Positions 33,834 through 43,510 of a DNA stretch of 64,000 nt are shown piece after piece. The DNA is taken from contig JALHNT010000034.1 in NCBI GenBank assembly GCA_022843385.1, positions 1 to 64,000 on the forward strand, in the 5' to 3' direction. The position numbers and the translations under genes are program-made. The notes under the pieces are model-generated. The model had not been told where the DNA came from and searched no databases. It saw only the letters and a program-made list of their open reading frames with translations. The stretch comes from Anaerolineae bacterium (GTDB taxonomy: Bacteria > Chloroflexota > Anaerolineae > Aggregatilineales > Phototrophicaceae). The stretch's first letter is position 1; every line of letters starts with the position of its first letter.

Positions 33834-36059
33834 TTAAGTTTCTGTCAACCGAAATGGCATCTCGCGCAGCCGCTGCCCGTTGAGGGCGAAGACCGCGTTG
33901 CTGACCGCCGCTGGAATGGTGCCGATGACCGGTTCGCCCAGCCCGCCAACCGGTTCATCACTGCTGTTGATCGGGATAACCTCGATGTTCGGTGCGTCGC
34001 GAATGGTCAGCAGCGGATACTGGTTGAAGTTCTCGTTGGTCACCATACCGTTCTCCACCGTCAGCCGCTCATACAGCGTTGAACTGAGCGCCATGATGAT
34101 CGATCCCTGCACCTGCGCCGCCGCCCCATCCGGGTTGACGACCAGACCAGGGTCTACCGCGCACCAGGCATGGTGAACACGGATGGCATTGTTGTCCCCA
34201 ATTGAGACCTCGACCACCAGAGCTACCACTGTCCCGCGATCATACGCCGTCGCCAGCCCGCGCGCCCGACCTTCAGCCGGCGGTGTGGCCCAGCCCGATG
34301 CCTGTTCCACCGCGTCCAGCGCCACGCTGAAGCGCTCGCCCAGTTCGCCCTCTGGCAGATAGCGCCGCCGGATGGCAAACGGATCGGCACCGGCCGCAGC
34401 CGCCACCTCATCCATGAAAGTCTCAACCGCAAAGGTGTTGGGGAACGACCCCAGTCCGCGCCAGAAGGCCGTCGGCACCGGCAGCGGCTTGTGATAGTAG
34501 ATGACGCGCCGGTTGGGGATGCTGTAATGCAGCAGCGAGCCATAAGCCGCCAGCGGATCCGCGCCGAGCATGGTTTGCAGGAAGCTGCTGCCCTGGAGCT
34601 GCTGTACATAGAAGAAGACATCGCCGCTGGCGAGACGGTGTTCCATCGCCAGGATGTTGCCCTGGTCATCAACCGACGCCTTAAGCACATTATGCACCGG
34701 CGGACGACGGTAGCCATAGCGTAAATCTTCGGTGCGATTCCAGCCAACATGCACCGGACGCCCCACCGCCCGCGAGAGCAGCGCCGCTTCCACGCCGACA
34801 TCGGTGCCGATCTTGCGTCCGAAGCCGCCGCCGATATAGGTCGGCACAACCTGCACCGTCGCCTGCTCGACCCCCAGCGCTTTGGCGATGAACTCACGTG
34901 CCAGCCCCGGCGACTGAGTCGAGACATAGGCCGTGACGGCTCCAGCCTTCACATCCACCAGCGCCGCCTGCGGTTCGAGATGAGCATGAGCCGCCATCGG
35001 CGTCCGATATTCGGCGCTGACCAGGGTGCCATTGTTGAGCTGCGAATCGACATCGCCATCGCGTTGAATCAGGATGCCGTCATCGCCGCCCGCCGTCACC
35101 AGCGCATCGATCTCGGCCTGGCTGATGGTCGTGCCACCCTCCCAGGTCAGATCGAGGAATTCAAGCGCTTTGTAAGCCTGCGTCCGCGTTTGTGCCACCA
35201 CGCCGGCGAAGCCTTCCAGCAGCACCACCTGAATCACACCCGGTTGTTCAGCCGCCGTGCCAGCCGCTGCCCGCACCAGTTTGGCATCATAGCGCGGCGG
35301 ACGAGCGATAGCGCCATAGGCCATATTCGGCAGGCGGGCATCGTAGCCATAAACCGCCCGTCCGGTCACCTTCTCCACCAGGTCAACCCGCTGTACCGGC
35401 GTACCGATCAGCTTAAAATCAGCTTTGGCTTTCAGTGTGCCTGGGTTTTCCGGGATCACCCAATCGCCCTGCTTGGCAGCGACGACCTGGGCATAGGTCA
35501 AGGTTTTGCTGCTGTCGCTCTGGCTGCGGATGGTGCTGCGCTCCGCCACCACATCGGCCACATTCACGCCCAACTGCTGCGCCGCTTCGGTTCGCAGCAT
35601 CTCGCGCATGGTGGCCGCGATCTCGCGGATCGGGCGGTAGAGCGCGGTGGTCGAGGTGCTGCCGAAGGTGAACAGGAGTTCCGGGTCGAAGCCGCTGGTG
35701 GTATCTGGCTGCTTAACGCGCACCGTCTCCCAGTCTAGTTCCAGTTCCTCGGCGGCGATCTGCGCCAGCGTGGTATGGATGCCCTGCCCCATCTCGATCT
35801 TGGGCGGGTAGATGGTAGTGGTGCCGTCGGCATTAATTTCCAGCCAGATGAAGGGCGATTTCGGTAGTTCGCCGGGTGGCAGTTCGCCGGTCAGAAAGGC
35901 CTGGTTCAGCCCCAGCCGAACTTCGCGCACCAGGGTCGGGCCGCCCAGGACCGCGCCCACCGCCAGCACGCCGACACCTGTGCCGAGGCCGATGAGGAAT
36001 TGGCGGCGGGTGATGCCGCGTCGTTTCTTGTTGGGAGTTGTGGTGGCTTTGTCGCTCAT
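33834..36059 (-). CDS. Molybdopterin-binding aldehyde dehydrogenase, IorB type
   Basis: The large subunit of a xanthine-oxidase-family hydroxylase of the isoquinoline 1-oxidoreductase (IorB) type, which oxidises an aldehyde or N-heterocycle in the periplasm. The 741-residue product begins with a twin-arginine signal (RRQFLIGLG), and has EMGQGIHTT, GGGFGRKIG, and the C-terminal GLGEPVIGTIPAAVSNA with the catalytic glutamate position. The small 2Fe-2S subunit gene precedes it and overlaps by four bases. No FAD subunit is present, as expected for this subgroup. Confidence 0.88.
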   Translation of the reverse strand: MSDKATTTPNKKRRGITRRQFLIGLGTGVGVLAVGAVLGGPTLVREVRLGLNQAFLTGELPPGELPKSPFIWLEINADGTTTIYPPKIEMGQGIHTTLAQIAAEELELDWETVRVKQPDTTSGFDPELLFTFGSTSTTALYRPIREIAATMREMLRTEAAQQLGVNVADVVAERSTIRSQSDSSKTLTYAQVVAAKQGDWVIPENPGTLKAKADFKLIGTPVQRVDLVEKVTGRAVYGYDARLPNMAYGAIARPPRYDAKLVRAAAGTAAEQPGVIQVVLLEGFAGVVAQTRTQAYKALEFLDLTWEGGTTISQAEIDALVTAGGDDGILIQRDGDVDSQLNNGTLVSAEYRTPMAAHAHLEPQAALVDVKAGAVTAYVSTQSPGLAREFIAKALGVEQATVQVVPTYIGGGFGRKIGTDVGVEAALLSRAVGRPVHVGWNRTEDLRYGYRRPPVHNVLKASVDDQGNILAMEHRLASGDVFFYVQQLQGSSFLQTMLGADPLAAYGSLLHYSIPNRRVIYYHKPLPVPTAFWRGLGSFPNTFAVETFMDEVAAAAGADPFAIRRRYLPEGELGERFSVALDAVEQASGWATPPAEGRARGLATAYDRGTVVALVVEVSIGDNNAIRVHHAWCAVDPGLVVNPDGAAAQVQGSIIMALSSTLYERLTVENGMVTNENFNQYPLLTIRDAPNIEVIPINSSDEPVGGLGEPVIGTIPAAVSNAVFALNGQRLREMPFRLTET

Positions 36060-36538
36060 ACTGCTGTCTCCTGAGCCAGTTCAGCGGCGTGGGCGACGGC
36101 CGATTTGATGCGGAAATAGCAGCCACAGCGGCAGTAATTCGCCCCCATCGCTTCGATGATCTGGTCTTCGCTGGGCGCGGGATTGTTGGCGATGAAAGCG
36201 GCAGCCGTCATCATCTGCCCGCTCATGCACCAGCTACACTGCGGCACCTGCTGGTCGATGAAGGCCTGCTGCACCGGATGCAGCGTCTCCTGGCCGGCGT
36301 CGTCCACCGTCGCCAGTCCCTCGATAGTGGTGATCGATTTGCCTTCGGCAGCGCTCACCGGCAGGATGCATGACCGTGTCGCCACGCCATCGACATGCAC
36401 GGTGCACGAGCCACAAATCCCCAGCCCACAGCCGAACTTGGTGCCGGTCAACCCCAGTTCATCGCGGATGACCCACAGCAGCGGTTCATCCGGCGGTGAC
36501 TGTACCTCAAACGCCTCACCATTAATCGTGATCTGCAT
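36056..36538 (-). CDS. 2Fe-2S subunit of the IorAB-like oxidoreductase
   Basis: A 160-residue electron-transfer subunit with two 2Fe-2S clusters. The plant-ferredoxin-type cluster uses CGLGICGSC and a later cysteine; the second uses QCSWCMSGQ and YCRCGCY. This is the standard layout of the CoxS/IorA family. It is first in a two-gene operon with the molybdopterin subunit. It has no export signal of its own, so it is probably carried across with the Tat-signalled large subunit. Confidence 0.93.
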   Translation of the reverse strand: MQITINGEAFEVQSPPDEPLLWVIRDELGLTGTKFGCGLGICGSCTVHVDGVATRSCILPVSAAEGKSITTIEGLATVDDAGQETLHPVQQAFIDQQVPQCSWCMSGQMMTAAAFIANNPAPSEDQIIEAMGANYCRCGCYFRIKSAVAHAAELAQETAV

Positions 36539-36654
36539 GTCTCGCGTGCCTCCTGCCCTTCGCTGAAAATGGGTGCAAATTAGAACATCGCATCATGAGC
36601 GCGGACTAAATTCTGGCGCATGGGTGGATGAGAAGAGGGCTTTTGCCTAAACAA

Positions 36655-36679
36655 AATGAGCGACCGCTACCGGTCGCCC
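36655..36679 (-). terminator. Terminator of the DUF3352 gene
   Basis: GCGACCG (36660-36666) pairs with CGGTCGC (36671-36677). Read on the minus strand the hairpin is followed by CTCATTTTGTTT, a T-rich tail downstream of the DUF3352 gene's stop. Confidence 0.7.
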
Positions 36680-36738
36680 ATCTTGTCAGACGATTCAACT
36701 GTAAACCCCAGCCCCGTTCTATACGGGATAGGGGATTC

Positions 36739-38472
36739 TTACTGCGACAGCGTCAGCACCGCGCGGCTGTACTGATAATCGCCTTGCAGGCTGGTGGTCA
36801 GGCTCGAGCTGCTGAACAGATTGAGCAGCGCTTCCAACTGCTGTGCCTGCGTTTCAGCCGAGGGGCCACTGCCCAGGACCGTCGCCAGGTTGACCAGCGG
36901 CAGGAAACCCTGCGGCGCCAGATACCACACCTGGTTGGCATCGCTCAGGGCATACACGCCGGCTTCCTGGAAAGCGGCATCGCTCGGCAGCCCGCCATCT
37001 TCGCGCAGCGCGGCGTTCAGCACATCCGGTGTGCCGAAGAACAGCACATCATCATTGCCCGTCAGTACCAACTGGATCGGGAACGGCACATCGCGGCTGG
37101 TGATGCTGATGTCGAGGCGCGGGAAGTTGTCTTCCATACTTTCCTCAACTGTCACATCTTGGGCATCCTTCAGCGCTTCGCCAATACCCTTGATGAGTCC
37201 CTGGGTGACTGTCGGATCGTTGACTTCCACCAGCAGGCCAAAATCGACCGGCAGGCTGCCCATCACGTCCATCATGCTCTCAGCTTCGGCCAGATCCGGC
37301 TTGAGCGAGAGATACAGCGCGAAGTCGCCATCCAGCGCTGGGATGATTTCCTCTTCGAAGTTCAGACCGGTCAGGCCCTGCACCACGAAGCTCACCTGCT
37401 GGAGTCCTTCCGCGATTTGTTCTTCCGTCATCGCACCAGGCATGTCCATCCCGCTCATCATCTCCGCCTGAAGCTGGAGCTGCGCCAGGAAGTTTTCATA
37501 CAGCAGGTTCAGCCCAGTGCCATGAATGACGACTGGTGTTCCCGCCGGGATGCGGTTGGCGAAGGCCGGGTCCACTGGCCCTGGCATCGACATCTCGACA
37601 CCCATCTCAGCCATCGCTTCCAGAATGGGGGTGTAGGGCTGGACGAAATCAATCGTCAGCGAACGCTCGTCGAGAATGGTCGCGCCAATCGCCACACCTG
37701 GATAGTTCTCGATGAATGGCGCGACTGAGCCGAGAATTGCCATTTCACTGGAGCCGAAGTTCTCCATCTCACGCAAGGCGCTGAAGATCGAGCCGACATT
37801 GATGTAGGCGGTGATGTTGTAGTCGCCCGCCGGCAGCGCTTCGGTCACGTTGGTGAAGTTCTCATCCTGGCTCAAGGGCGAGGATGGATCGCTGAACGGG
37901 ATGGAGTCGGCATCGTTGCTGATATACAGCACGCTGTCACCAACCGCGATGATACCTTCATCGTCACTGGAGGTGAGCACCGTGAAACCATCCTGCTCGT
38001 CGGAGGTGAACTCGGTGCCTGAGTTGCTCAGGCCGCGCTCGAAGAAATCCTCGGCTCCCGCGCGATCATTGATCGCTACCGCCACCAGGAAGGGATTCTC
38101 GTCATCATTGCTGCTGTCGCCGTCGAAGGCCTGTTCCAGGCTGGTCACACCGACGCTGGCGACATCGCCCAGCCACGTCCGCACTTCCGAGTCGAACGTG
38201 CCATCGCCCAACAGTTGGCTGATGCCCTCGTTCAGGCCATCGCGGATGCTGGTCACCGGCCCGGCATCTGGCACGGCTGCCGCTACCTGGGCGATCAGCG
38301 CATCCAGCGCATCGATGTAGGCGTCATCAGTGCGAAAACTAATGAACATCGCGGTATCCGCCGGGAAGTGCTTCGCCAGCGAGTTGAGCCGGTTGGTAGG
38401 AGCTGCCGCCACCGGTGCGATCACCAGCGCGACCAAAGCCACCACCAAGAGTATTCCGATAAACTTCTTCAC
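36739..38472 (-). CDS. Secreted DUF3352 family protein
   Basis: A 577-residue protein with a Sec signal peptide (MKKFIGILLVVALVALV, cleavage after AAA near residue 24). The mature part has the DUF3352 pattern: AKHFPADTAMFISFRTDD at the start, ASVGVTSLEQAF, and the repeated ENPFLVAVAINDRAGAEDFFER-type segments. The family is common in cyanobacteria and Chloroflexota and its function is unknown. It is monocistronic. Confidence 0.85.
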   Translation of the reverse strand: MKKFIGILLVVALVALVIAPVAAAPTNRLNSLAKHFPADTAMFISFRTDDAYIDALDALIAQVAAAVPDAGPVTSIRDGLNEGISQLLGDGTFDSEVRTWLGDVASVGVTSLEQAFDGDSSNDDENPFLVAVAINDRAGAEDFFERGLSNSGTEFTSDEQDGFTVLTSSDDEGIIAVGDSVLYISNDADSIPFSDPSSPLSQDENFTNVTEALPAGDYNITAYINVGSIFSALREMENFGSSEMAILGSVAPFIENYPGVAIGATILDERSLTIDFVQPYTPILEAMAEMGVEMSMPGPVDPAFANRIPAGTPVVIHGTGLNLLYENFLAQLQLQAEMMSGMDMPGAMTEEQIAEGLQQVSFVVQGLTGLNFEEEIIPALDGDFALYLSLKPDLAEAESMMDVMGSLPVDFGLLVEVNDPTVTQGLIKGIGEALKDAQDVTVEESMEDNFPRLDISITSRDVPFPIQLVLTGNDDVLFFGTPDVLNAALREDGGLPSDAAFQEAGVYALSDANQVWYLAPQGFLPLVNLATVLGSGPSAETQAQQLEALLNLFSSSSLTTSLQGDYQYSRAVLTLSQ

Positions 38473-38689
38473 AAATGCCTCCTATGATTAAGCCATGTGA
38501 ATTGCGCAATTGGCGCTACTTCATAGTACGACAGCATCTGGAGCGAAGTTCCGCAAGGCTGCAGAAGGTTAGAAAAGTGAAACAACATCTATGCCCAAAA
38601 TTCGCCTGACCTATAGGATTATTCAGCCATAATGTCGTGTATGCTGAAAATAATGCAGATCAAAATGTAATACTTTAGGAAGTCAGTTC

Positions 38690-40321
38690 ATGTCCATGTA
38701 CTCGCTCCGCAATCGCCTGGCCCTCAGTTACGTCATCCCGCTGCTGCTCCTGGTCATCATGGCTGTTTTGAGCCTATCGACCATCAACACCCTGAATAAT
38801 CAATATCATGTTGTGGCTGACCAGACCGTGAATCTGGTTCAGGCGCTGGAAGAAATGAAAATTGCCGGCATCCGCGTGATTTCATCGACCAACGAATACG
38901 CCCTGGATGTAAAATTGGAAATCGATGAAGGAGCTGCTGAGGCGGAAGAAGGGGAGGGCCAAGGCGAACTGACCCAAATTGCGCAAGAAATCCAGGCCTA
39001 TGAAACCGCCTTTGCTGCCTATCAGCGTTATATCGCCAGCAGTACGACCGATGTTGCTGATACCGAGCAATCCATCGTCTCAGCCTCAGAAACGCTGTTC
39101 GATACCAGTGAAGCCTTGATCGCTGCCACCAACGATGATGATGCTGCAGCGCTGGCAGAAGCACGTGAGCAATTCGAAACTGCCGAAGAAGTCTTCATCT
39201 CCGCCGTCAATCAGGTCATCACGGCTGAAAATGCCGGACTGGATCAGGCGCAGATCGCTACTGAAGCGGCTGCCAGCACCTCCGTCTGGGCGCAGATCAT
39301 TGTCGCCGCGCTGTCCATTCTCATCGCTGGTTTCAGCGCCCGCCTCGTCTTCCGATCGATCAGCCAACCGTTGGATCAGGTGCGCCAGACGCTGCTCCGG
39401 TTCGAGACCGGCGATTTGTCGGCGCGCGTTGGTTTGACCAGTCGTGATGAAATCGGCGCGTTAAGCAAGGCTTTTGACAACATGGCGACCAGCCTGCAAC
39501 AGCGCGAGCGCGCCTTGGCAGAGGCGAACGAAGCCCTGGAGCACCAGTTGGTTGAAGTGCAGGCGGCTCGTGACGAAGCCCAACGGGCTAACCAGGCCAA
39601 GTCCTCTTTCCTCTCAACCGTCTCGCATGAACTGCGCACCCCGCTGAATGCCATCATCAATTTCTCGCGCTTCGTGGCTGATGAGCTGCTGGGGTCGCTG
39701 AATGATGAACAAAAGGATATGCTCGGCCGCGTCACCTCGAATGGTAAGCATCTGCTCGATCTCATTAACGATGTGCTGGATATGTCCAAAATTGACTCAG
39801 GATCGCTGCGCCTGTTCCTGGAAGATGATGTCAGCCTTGAGCCGATCATCAAGACAGCCGTCAAGAACAGCACGGGTCTGTTGATCGACAAGCCTGTACA
39901 GATCGAAACCGAGGTTCCTGATGACCTGCCACTCATCCGTGCCGATAAGCAGCGTGTTCAGCAAATCCTGCTCAACATTCTCTCGAATGCCTGTAAATTC
40001 ACCGATAGCGGCGTAATTCGGGTGAAGGCTTATCAGCAAAACCAGAGCATCCAGATCGCGATCAGCGACTCGGGGCCAGGCATCCCGGCAGAGGATTTCG
40101 AACTGGTCTTCACCCCCTTCAAACAAACCGAAACCGGTATTCGCAGCGGTGGTGGCACCGGATTGGGAATGCCCATTTCCCGCAGTCTGGCGGAAGCCCA
40201 TGGCGGTTCGATTAAACTGGAAAGTCAGCCTGGGCATGGCTCGACCTTCACCCTCGTCCTGCCGACCGATCTCGTGGCGGTGGCACAGCCGGCACCCCTG
40301 CTGCAAGGAGCAATGGCATGA
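38690..40321 (+). CDS. Membrane sensor histidine kinase
   Basis: A 543-residue sensor. A membrane segment at about 13-35, an extracellular helical domain of about 165 residues rich in Glu and Ala (four-helix-bundle type), a second membrane segment at about 203-222, HAMP, a coiled coil, HisKA with H313 in SHELRTP, and an ATPase domain (NILSNACKF, DSGPGIP, GGTGLGM). The stop overlaps the next gene by four bases. Three receivers follow in the operon. The leader (38473-38689) holds an A/T-rich stretch but no clear promoter. Confidence 0.92.
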   Translation: MSMYSLRNRLALSYVIPLLLLVIMAVLSLSTINTLNNQYHVVADQTVNLVQALEEMKIAGIRVISSTNEYALDVKLEIDEGAAEAEEGEGQGELTQIAQEIQAYETAFAAYQRYIASSTTDVADTEQSIVSASETLFDTSEALIAATNDDDAAALAEAREQFETAEEVFISAVNQVITAENAGLDQAQIATEAAASTSVWAQIIVAALSILIAGFSARLVFRSISQPLDQVRQTLLRFETGDLSARVGLTSRDEIGALSKAFDNMATSLQQRERALAEANEALEHQLVEVQAARDEAQRANQAKSSFLSTVSHELRTPLNAIINFSRFVADELLGSLNDEQKDMLGRVTSNGKHLLDLINDVLDMSKIDSGSLRLFLEDDVSLEPIIKTAVKNSTGLLIDKPVQIETEVPDDLPLIRADKQRVQQILLNILSNACKFTDSGVIRVKAYQQNQSIQIAISDSGPGIPAEDFELVFTPFKQTETGIRSGGGTGLGMPISRSLAEAHGGSIKLESQPGHGSTFTLVLPTDLVAVAQPAPLLQGAMA

Positions 40322-40731
40322 ATTCATCGATCAGCATTCTTTATGTAGAAGACAAGCTCGACAGCCGCATGGTGATGGACGTGATGCTGCGGCGGCGCAT
40401 GGGGTTAGAACATGTCACCATCTGGCCGGACAGCGCTGATTTCGTCCCACGGCTGGAAGCCTTGCAGCCCACGCCGTCACTGATATTCCTCGATATCCAT
40501 GTCCCGCCCATCGACGGCTTCGCCATGCTGGCCGCGATCCGCACCAACCCCCGTTTTGCATCGGTCCCGGTGATCGCCCTGACCGCCAGCGTCATGAATG
40601 AAGAGGTCGAACAACTCCGCCTCTCAGGCTTCAATGGCTGCCTCGGCAAACCAATTGACCAGGATACCTTTCCGACATTGGTTGACCGTCTGCTGAATGG
40701 GGAAAGCATCTGGAATGTTATATCCATATAG
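40318..40731 (+). CDS. Stand-alone response regulator receiver 1
   Basis: A 137-residue receiver. YVEDKLDSR gives the acidic pocket, LIFLDIHVPPIDGF the phosphorylated aspartate, VIALTASVM the threonine, and CLGKPID the lysine. No output domain. The start overlaps the sensor kinase stop by four bases, indicating coupled expression. Confidence 0.9.
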   Translation: MNSSISILYVEDKLDSRMVMDVMLRRRMGLEHVTIWPDSADFVPRLEALQPTPSLIFLDIHVPPIDGFAMLAAIRTNPRFASVPVIALTASVMNEEVEQLRLSGFNGCLGKPIDQDTFPTLVDRLLNGESIWNVISI

Positions 40732-40740
40732 GAATTACGC

Positions 40741-41148
40741 ATGAACAGCCTCCAGAATCGCCGCATTTTCATCGTCGAAGATAATCTGGAAAACCGCATC
40801 GTCTTTCAGATGGCTTTGGCTCCCCTTTTAGTCCGGCTGGAATTTGATCGCTGGGGACACGACACACTGGCTCGGCTGCATGCCTTCGAGCCAGTCGATC
40901 TGATTATTCTGGACCTCATGCTGCCCGGCGGTAAATCCGGTTTCGACATCTATGATGACATTCGTGCCGTGCCCACCTTCGCCCGCACACCGATTATTGC
41001 GGTTTCGGCCAGCAACGCCGAGGTTTCAATCCCTATCGCCCAGGCGAAAGGGTTTCAGGGTTATATTGCCAAGCCTTTTGATGCAGCCCACTTCGCCGAT
41101 CTGGTGAGCCGGATTCTGAGTGGCGAGGCAATTTGGCTTTATCGTTAG
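40741..41148 (+). CDS. Stand-alone response regulator receiver 2
   Basis: A 135-residue receiver: FIVEDNLENR, LIILDLMLPGGKSGF with the phosphorylated aspartate, IIAVSASNA with serine in the switch place, and YIAKPFD. Close in sequence to the next gene (shared endings AIWLYR and QLWLVR), so the two arose by duplication. Confidence 0.9.
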   Translation: MNSLQNRRIFIVEDNLENRIVFQMALAPLLVRLEFDRWGHDTLARLHAFEPVDLIILDLMLPGGKSGFDIYDDIRAVPTFARTPIIAVSASNAEVSIPIAQAKGFQGYIAKPFDAAHFADLVSRILSGEAIWLYR

Positions 41149-41160
41149 GAAATCGATCTC

Positions 41161-41568
41161 ATGACAGTTTGGGATAAACGCATTTTTATTGTCGAGGATA
41201 ATCCGAATAATCTGGCAGCGGCCAAGCTCCTGCTGGAGCGGCATGGCGCGGCAGCCATCGGTTATGACCGCTGGGGGATTGATCTGCTGGCACGCCTGAC
41301 CGAATTTGGCCGGGTCGATCTTGTCCTGCTCGACCTGATGTTCCCCAATAATGTGAATGGACTCGATCTGTACGATCAGATGCGCGCCCATCTTGAATGG
41401 GAAGCGGTGCCGATTGTCGCGCTTTCCGCCAAAGATCCAATGGAGATGATCCCCATTCTGAAGGCCAAGGGCTTCGCCGGTTTCATCCCCAAACCGCTCG
41501 ATTATGACCAGTTCGTCCATCAGGTCGGTACGATCATCGCCGGTGAACAGCTCTGGCTGGTGCGCTGA
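41161..41568 (+). CDS. Stand-alone response regulator receiver 3
   Basis: A 135-residue receiver: FIVEDNPNNLA, LVLLDLMFPNNVNGL, IVALSAKDP and FIPKPLD give the full site. It ends the four-gene signalling operon. The paralogues differ in the alpha4-beta5-alpha5 face, so they may have different partners. Confidence 0.9.
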   Translation: MTVWDKRIFIVEDNPNNLAAAKLLLERHGAAAIGYDRWGIDLLARLTEFGRVDLVLLDLMFPNNVNGLDLYDQMRAHLEWEAVPIVALSAKDPMEMIPILKAKGFAGFIPKPLDYDQFVHQVGTIIAGEQLWLVR

Positions 41569-41602
41569 AACCCATCGATCTCGGTCACAAGCAGCGGAAC
41601 AC

Positions 41603-42334
41603 TCAGCGCCAGCCACCCGCCGCTTCGACCAGCGCCACCCCACTCAACCCGTCATCGCGATAACGCTCGATCTCGTCAAACATGGCGCGGAAGCGCAGGC
41701 TCGCGCTGCCTTGGTTGAACACCATATCCAGATAACCCAATCGCGCCCGGTTCGGGTCATCCGGGAGGGTCAGCAGCGCGGCATAGGCCTGCTCGACCAG
41801 AGCCGCCAGAGCCTGCCGGTCAGCCAGATCGGTTTCCAGCGTCAGGTAAAAGTCGGTCGTCATGGCGGCGAAATAGGCCACGCTGTTTCCTTGCAGACAG
41901 TTCTCGCCGTAGAATTCCACCTGTACCACGGCATCTATCCCCGCCGCATCCAGCGCCGCCTGCGCCAATGGCGTCACTTCCGGGGCATCCTGCCGCGCCC
42001 AGGCCCAGGCACACGTTGGGTAGGACACAGTGCTGGAAGCGGTGGGCGTCGGTGACGCGGTGCCAGTTGGGCTGGGCGTAGCGGTAGGGGTTGATGACAG
42101 CGGGGTAGCAGTCGCTGTCGGGCTGGGCGTAAAGGTCAAGGTTGGGATGATGGCTGCGGCTGTCCGCTCTGCATCTATCGTTTGACTCACCGAGGCATTG
42201 GTCAGCACAACGGCTGTGCCTGTCCAGTAATCACCCATCAGCGGTGGGGTAAGATTACTACGCAGGTAAAGCAGGCCAGCCATGAACAATCCCAGCATCA
42301 ACAGGGAAATCCAGATAAACGGACGGCGAAACAT
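41603..42334 (-). CDS. Membrane-anchored surface protein, unknown
   Basis: A 243-residue protein with an N-terminal membrane segment (about residues 7-25), then a Thr/Pro/Ser/Ala-rich linker (about 65-105, PSPTATATP-type), and a C-terminal domain of about 135 residues with no recognised motif. The linker style is common in Chloroflexota surface proteins. It is divergent from the ParB-fold gene. Confidence 0.7.
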   Translation of the reverse strand: MFRRPFIWISLLMLGLFMAGLLYLRSNLTPPLMGDYWTGTAVVLTNASVSQTIDAERTAAAIIPTLTFTPSPTATATPLSSTPTATPSPTGTASPTPTASSTVSYPTCAWAWARQDAPEVTPLAQAALDAAGIDAVVQVEFYGENCLQGNSVAYFAAMTTDFYLTLETDLADRQALAALVEQAYAALLTLPDDPNRARLGYLDMVFNQGSASLRFRAMFDEIERYRDDGLSGVALVEAAGGWR

Positions 42335-42490
42335 CGTTATACCCTCACGCCTTTTGTGGAATCACCAACAAGACGCTGTTCGCTGGGTAATTGTTCCCGG
42401 GTGCGAAGAAATTTTAATTCTGGTTTACCCCCCCATCACCTGAAGATGCTAGAATACAGTGGAGTAGGCCGTACAGCGAAGGGTGAATGC

Positions 42491-43507
42491 ATGTCGGATC
42501 GTCCTGAGTTTGAAAGTCATTATGCTGAAGGCTTGAACCTGTTCTCCAATGCCCGGCGACAGGCTTTCTGGCAGGATATGCTGTCGCTGCTGCGCGGCCA
42601 GTCGGCGGAGTTATTGAGCTTCGATGATGTCAAAGCCCGGCTGCGGCTGCGTGAGGAAAGCTACAAGGGGCTGCAAAATGTCCCGGTGGAGAAGATCGTG
42701 GGCAGCGTTGGCCGTTATAAAGACTTCAGCCGCAACTTCCTGCCGCGCGGCAGCACCTCACGCGATCGCTGGAGCCGGGTCTATGCCCAGGCCAACAGTA
42801 TGCAGGGGCTGCCGCCGATTGAGCTGTACAAAGTGGGCGACGCCTACTTCGTCCGCGATGGCAACCACCGTGTCTCGGTCGCCCGCCAGGTCGGGGCAGA
42901 GACCATCGAAGCCCATGTCACCGAACTGCCGACCTCGATCCAGCTTGAACCGGGCATGACGCTGCAAGACCTGAACGATGCCTCGGCCTATGCCGCCTTC
43001 CTCGAAGAGACCAATCTGGATGACACCCGTCCGCATCATCAACCGCTGGAGCTGACCGAAGCCTCGCGCTACAGCGATCTGCTCGGTCATATCTACGTGC
43101 ATCGTGGTCTGCTGGAACACAATCGCGGGGCAGCCGTCGAGATCGAAGAAGCCGCTGCTGACTGGTACGACAATGTGTACCGCCCGGCGGTGACGCTGAT
43201 TCGTAAGTATGATGTGCTGGAACACTCAGCCGACCGTACCGAGGCCGATCTCTACCTGTGGCTGGTTGATCATCTGCGCGAACTGCGCGACGAGTTCGGT
43301 GAAGAAGCCCGCAGCCGCAGCTTCAGCGATGCCCTGGTCGATTTCCTGACCGAGCGCAAGATCGCCGTCCCCAAAGACCTGCTGCTGGAAAAGGATGACT
43401 CGGTCATGCTCACCAAGACCCAGGTCATGCGCGCTGTCCAGTTAGGTCGTCAACGGGAACAACAGGGTACGGATAGCGACGACGACAACGATGACAACGA
43501 GCGCTGA
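42491..43507 (+). CDS. ParB-fold domain protein
   Basis: A 338-residue soluble protein. The segment about residues 105-145 (PPIELYKVGDAYFVRDGNHRVSVARQVG) has the ParB/sulfiredoxin-like signature with DGNHR, as in DUF4032-type proteins. The remainder is helical with an acidic C-terminal tail. The ATG at 42491 gives MSDRPEFESHYAEG; the open frame further upstream has a Cys/Arg-rich, non-family composition. It is unlikely to be a partition ParB because no helix-turn-helix or parA is near. Function unknown. Confidence 0.75.
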   Translation: MSDRPEFESHYAEGLNLFSNARRQAFWQDMLSLLRGQSAELLSFDDVKARLRLREESYKGLQNVPVEKIVGSVGRYKDFSRNFLPRGSTSRDRWSRVYAQANSMQGLPPIELYKVGDAYFVRDGNHRVSVARQVGAETIEAHVTELPTSIQLEPGMTLQDLNDASAYAAFLEETNLDDTRPHHQPLELTEASRYSDLLGHIYVHRGLLEHNRGAAVEIEEAAADWYDNVYRPAVTLIRKYDVLEHSADRTEADLYLWLVDHLRELRDEFGEEARSRSFSDALVDFLTERKIAVPKDLLLEKDDSVMLTKTQVMRAVQLGRQREQQGTDSDDDNDDNER

Positions 43508-43510
43508 CGC

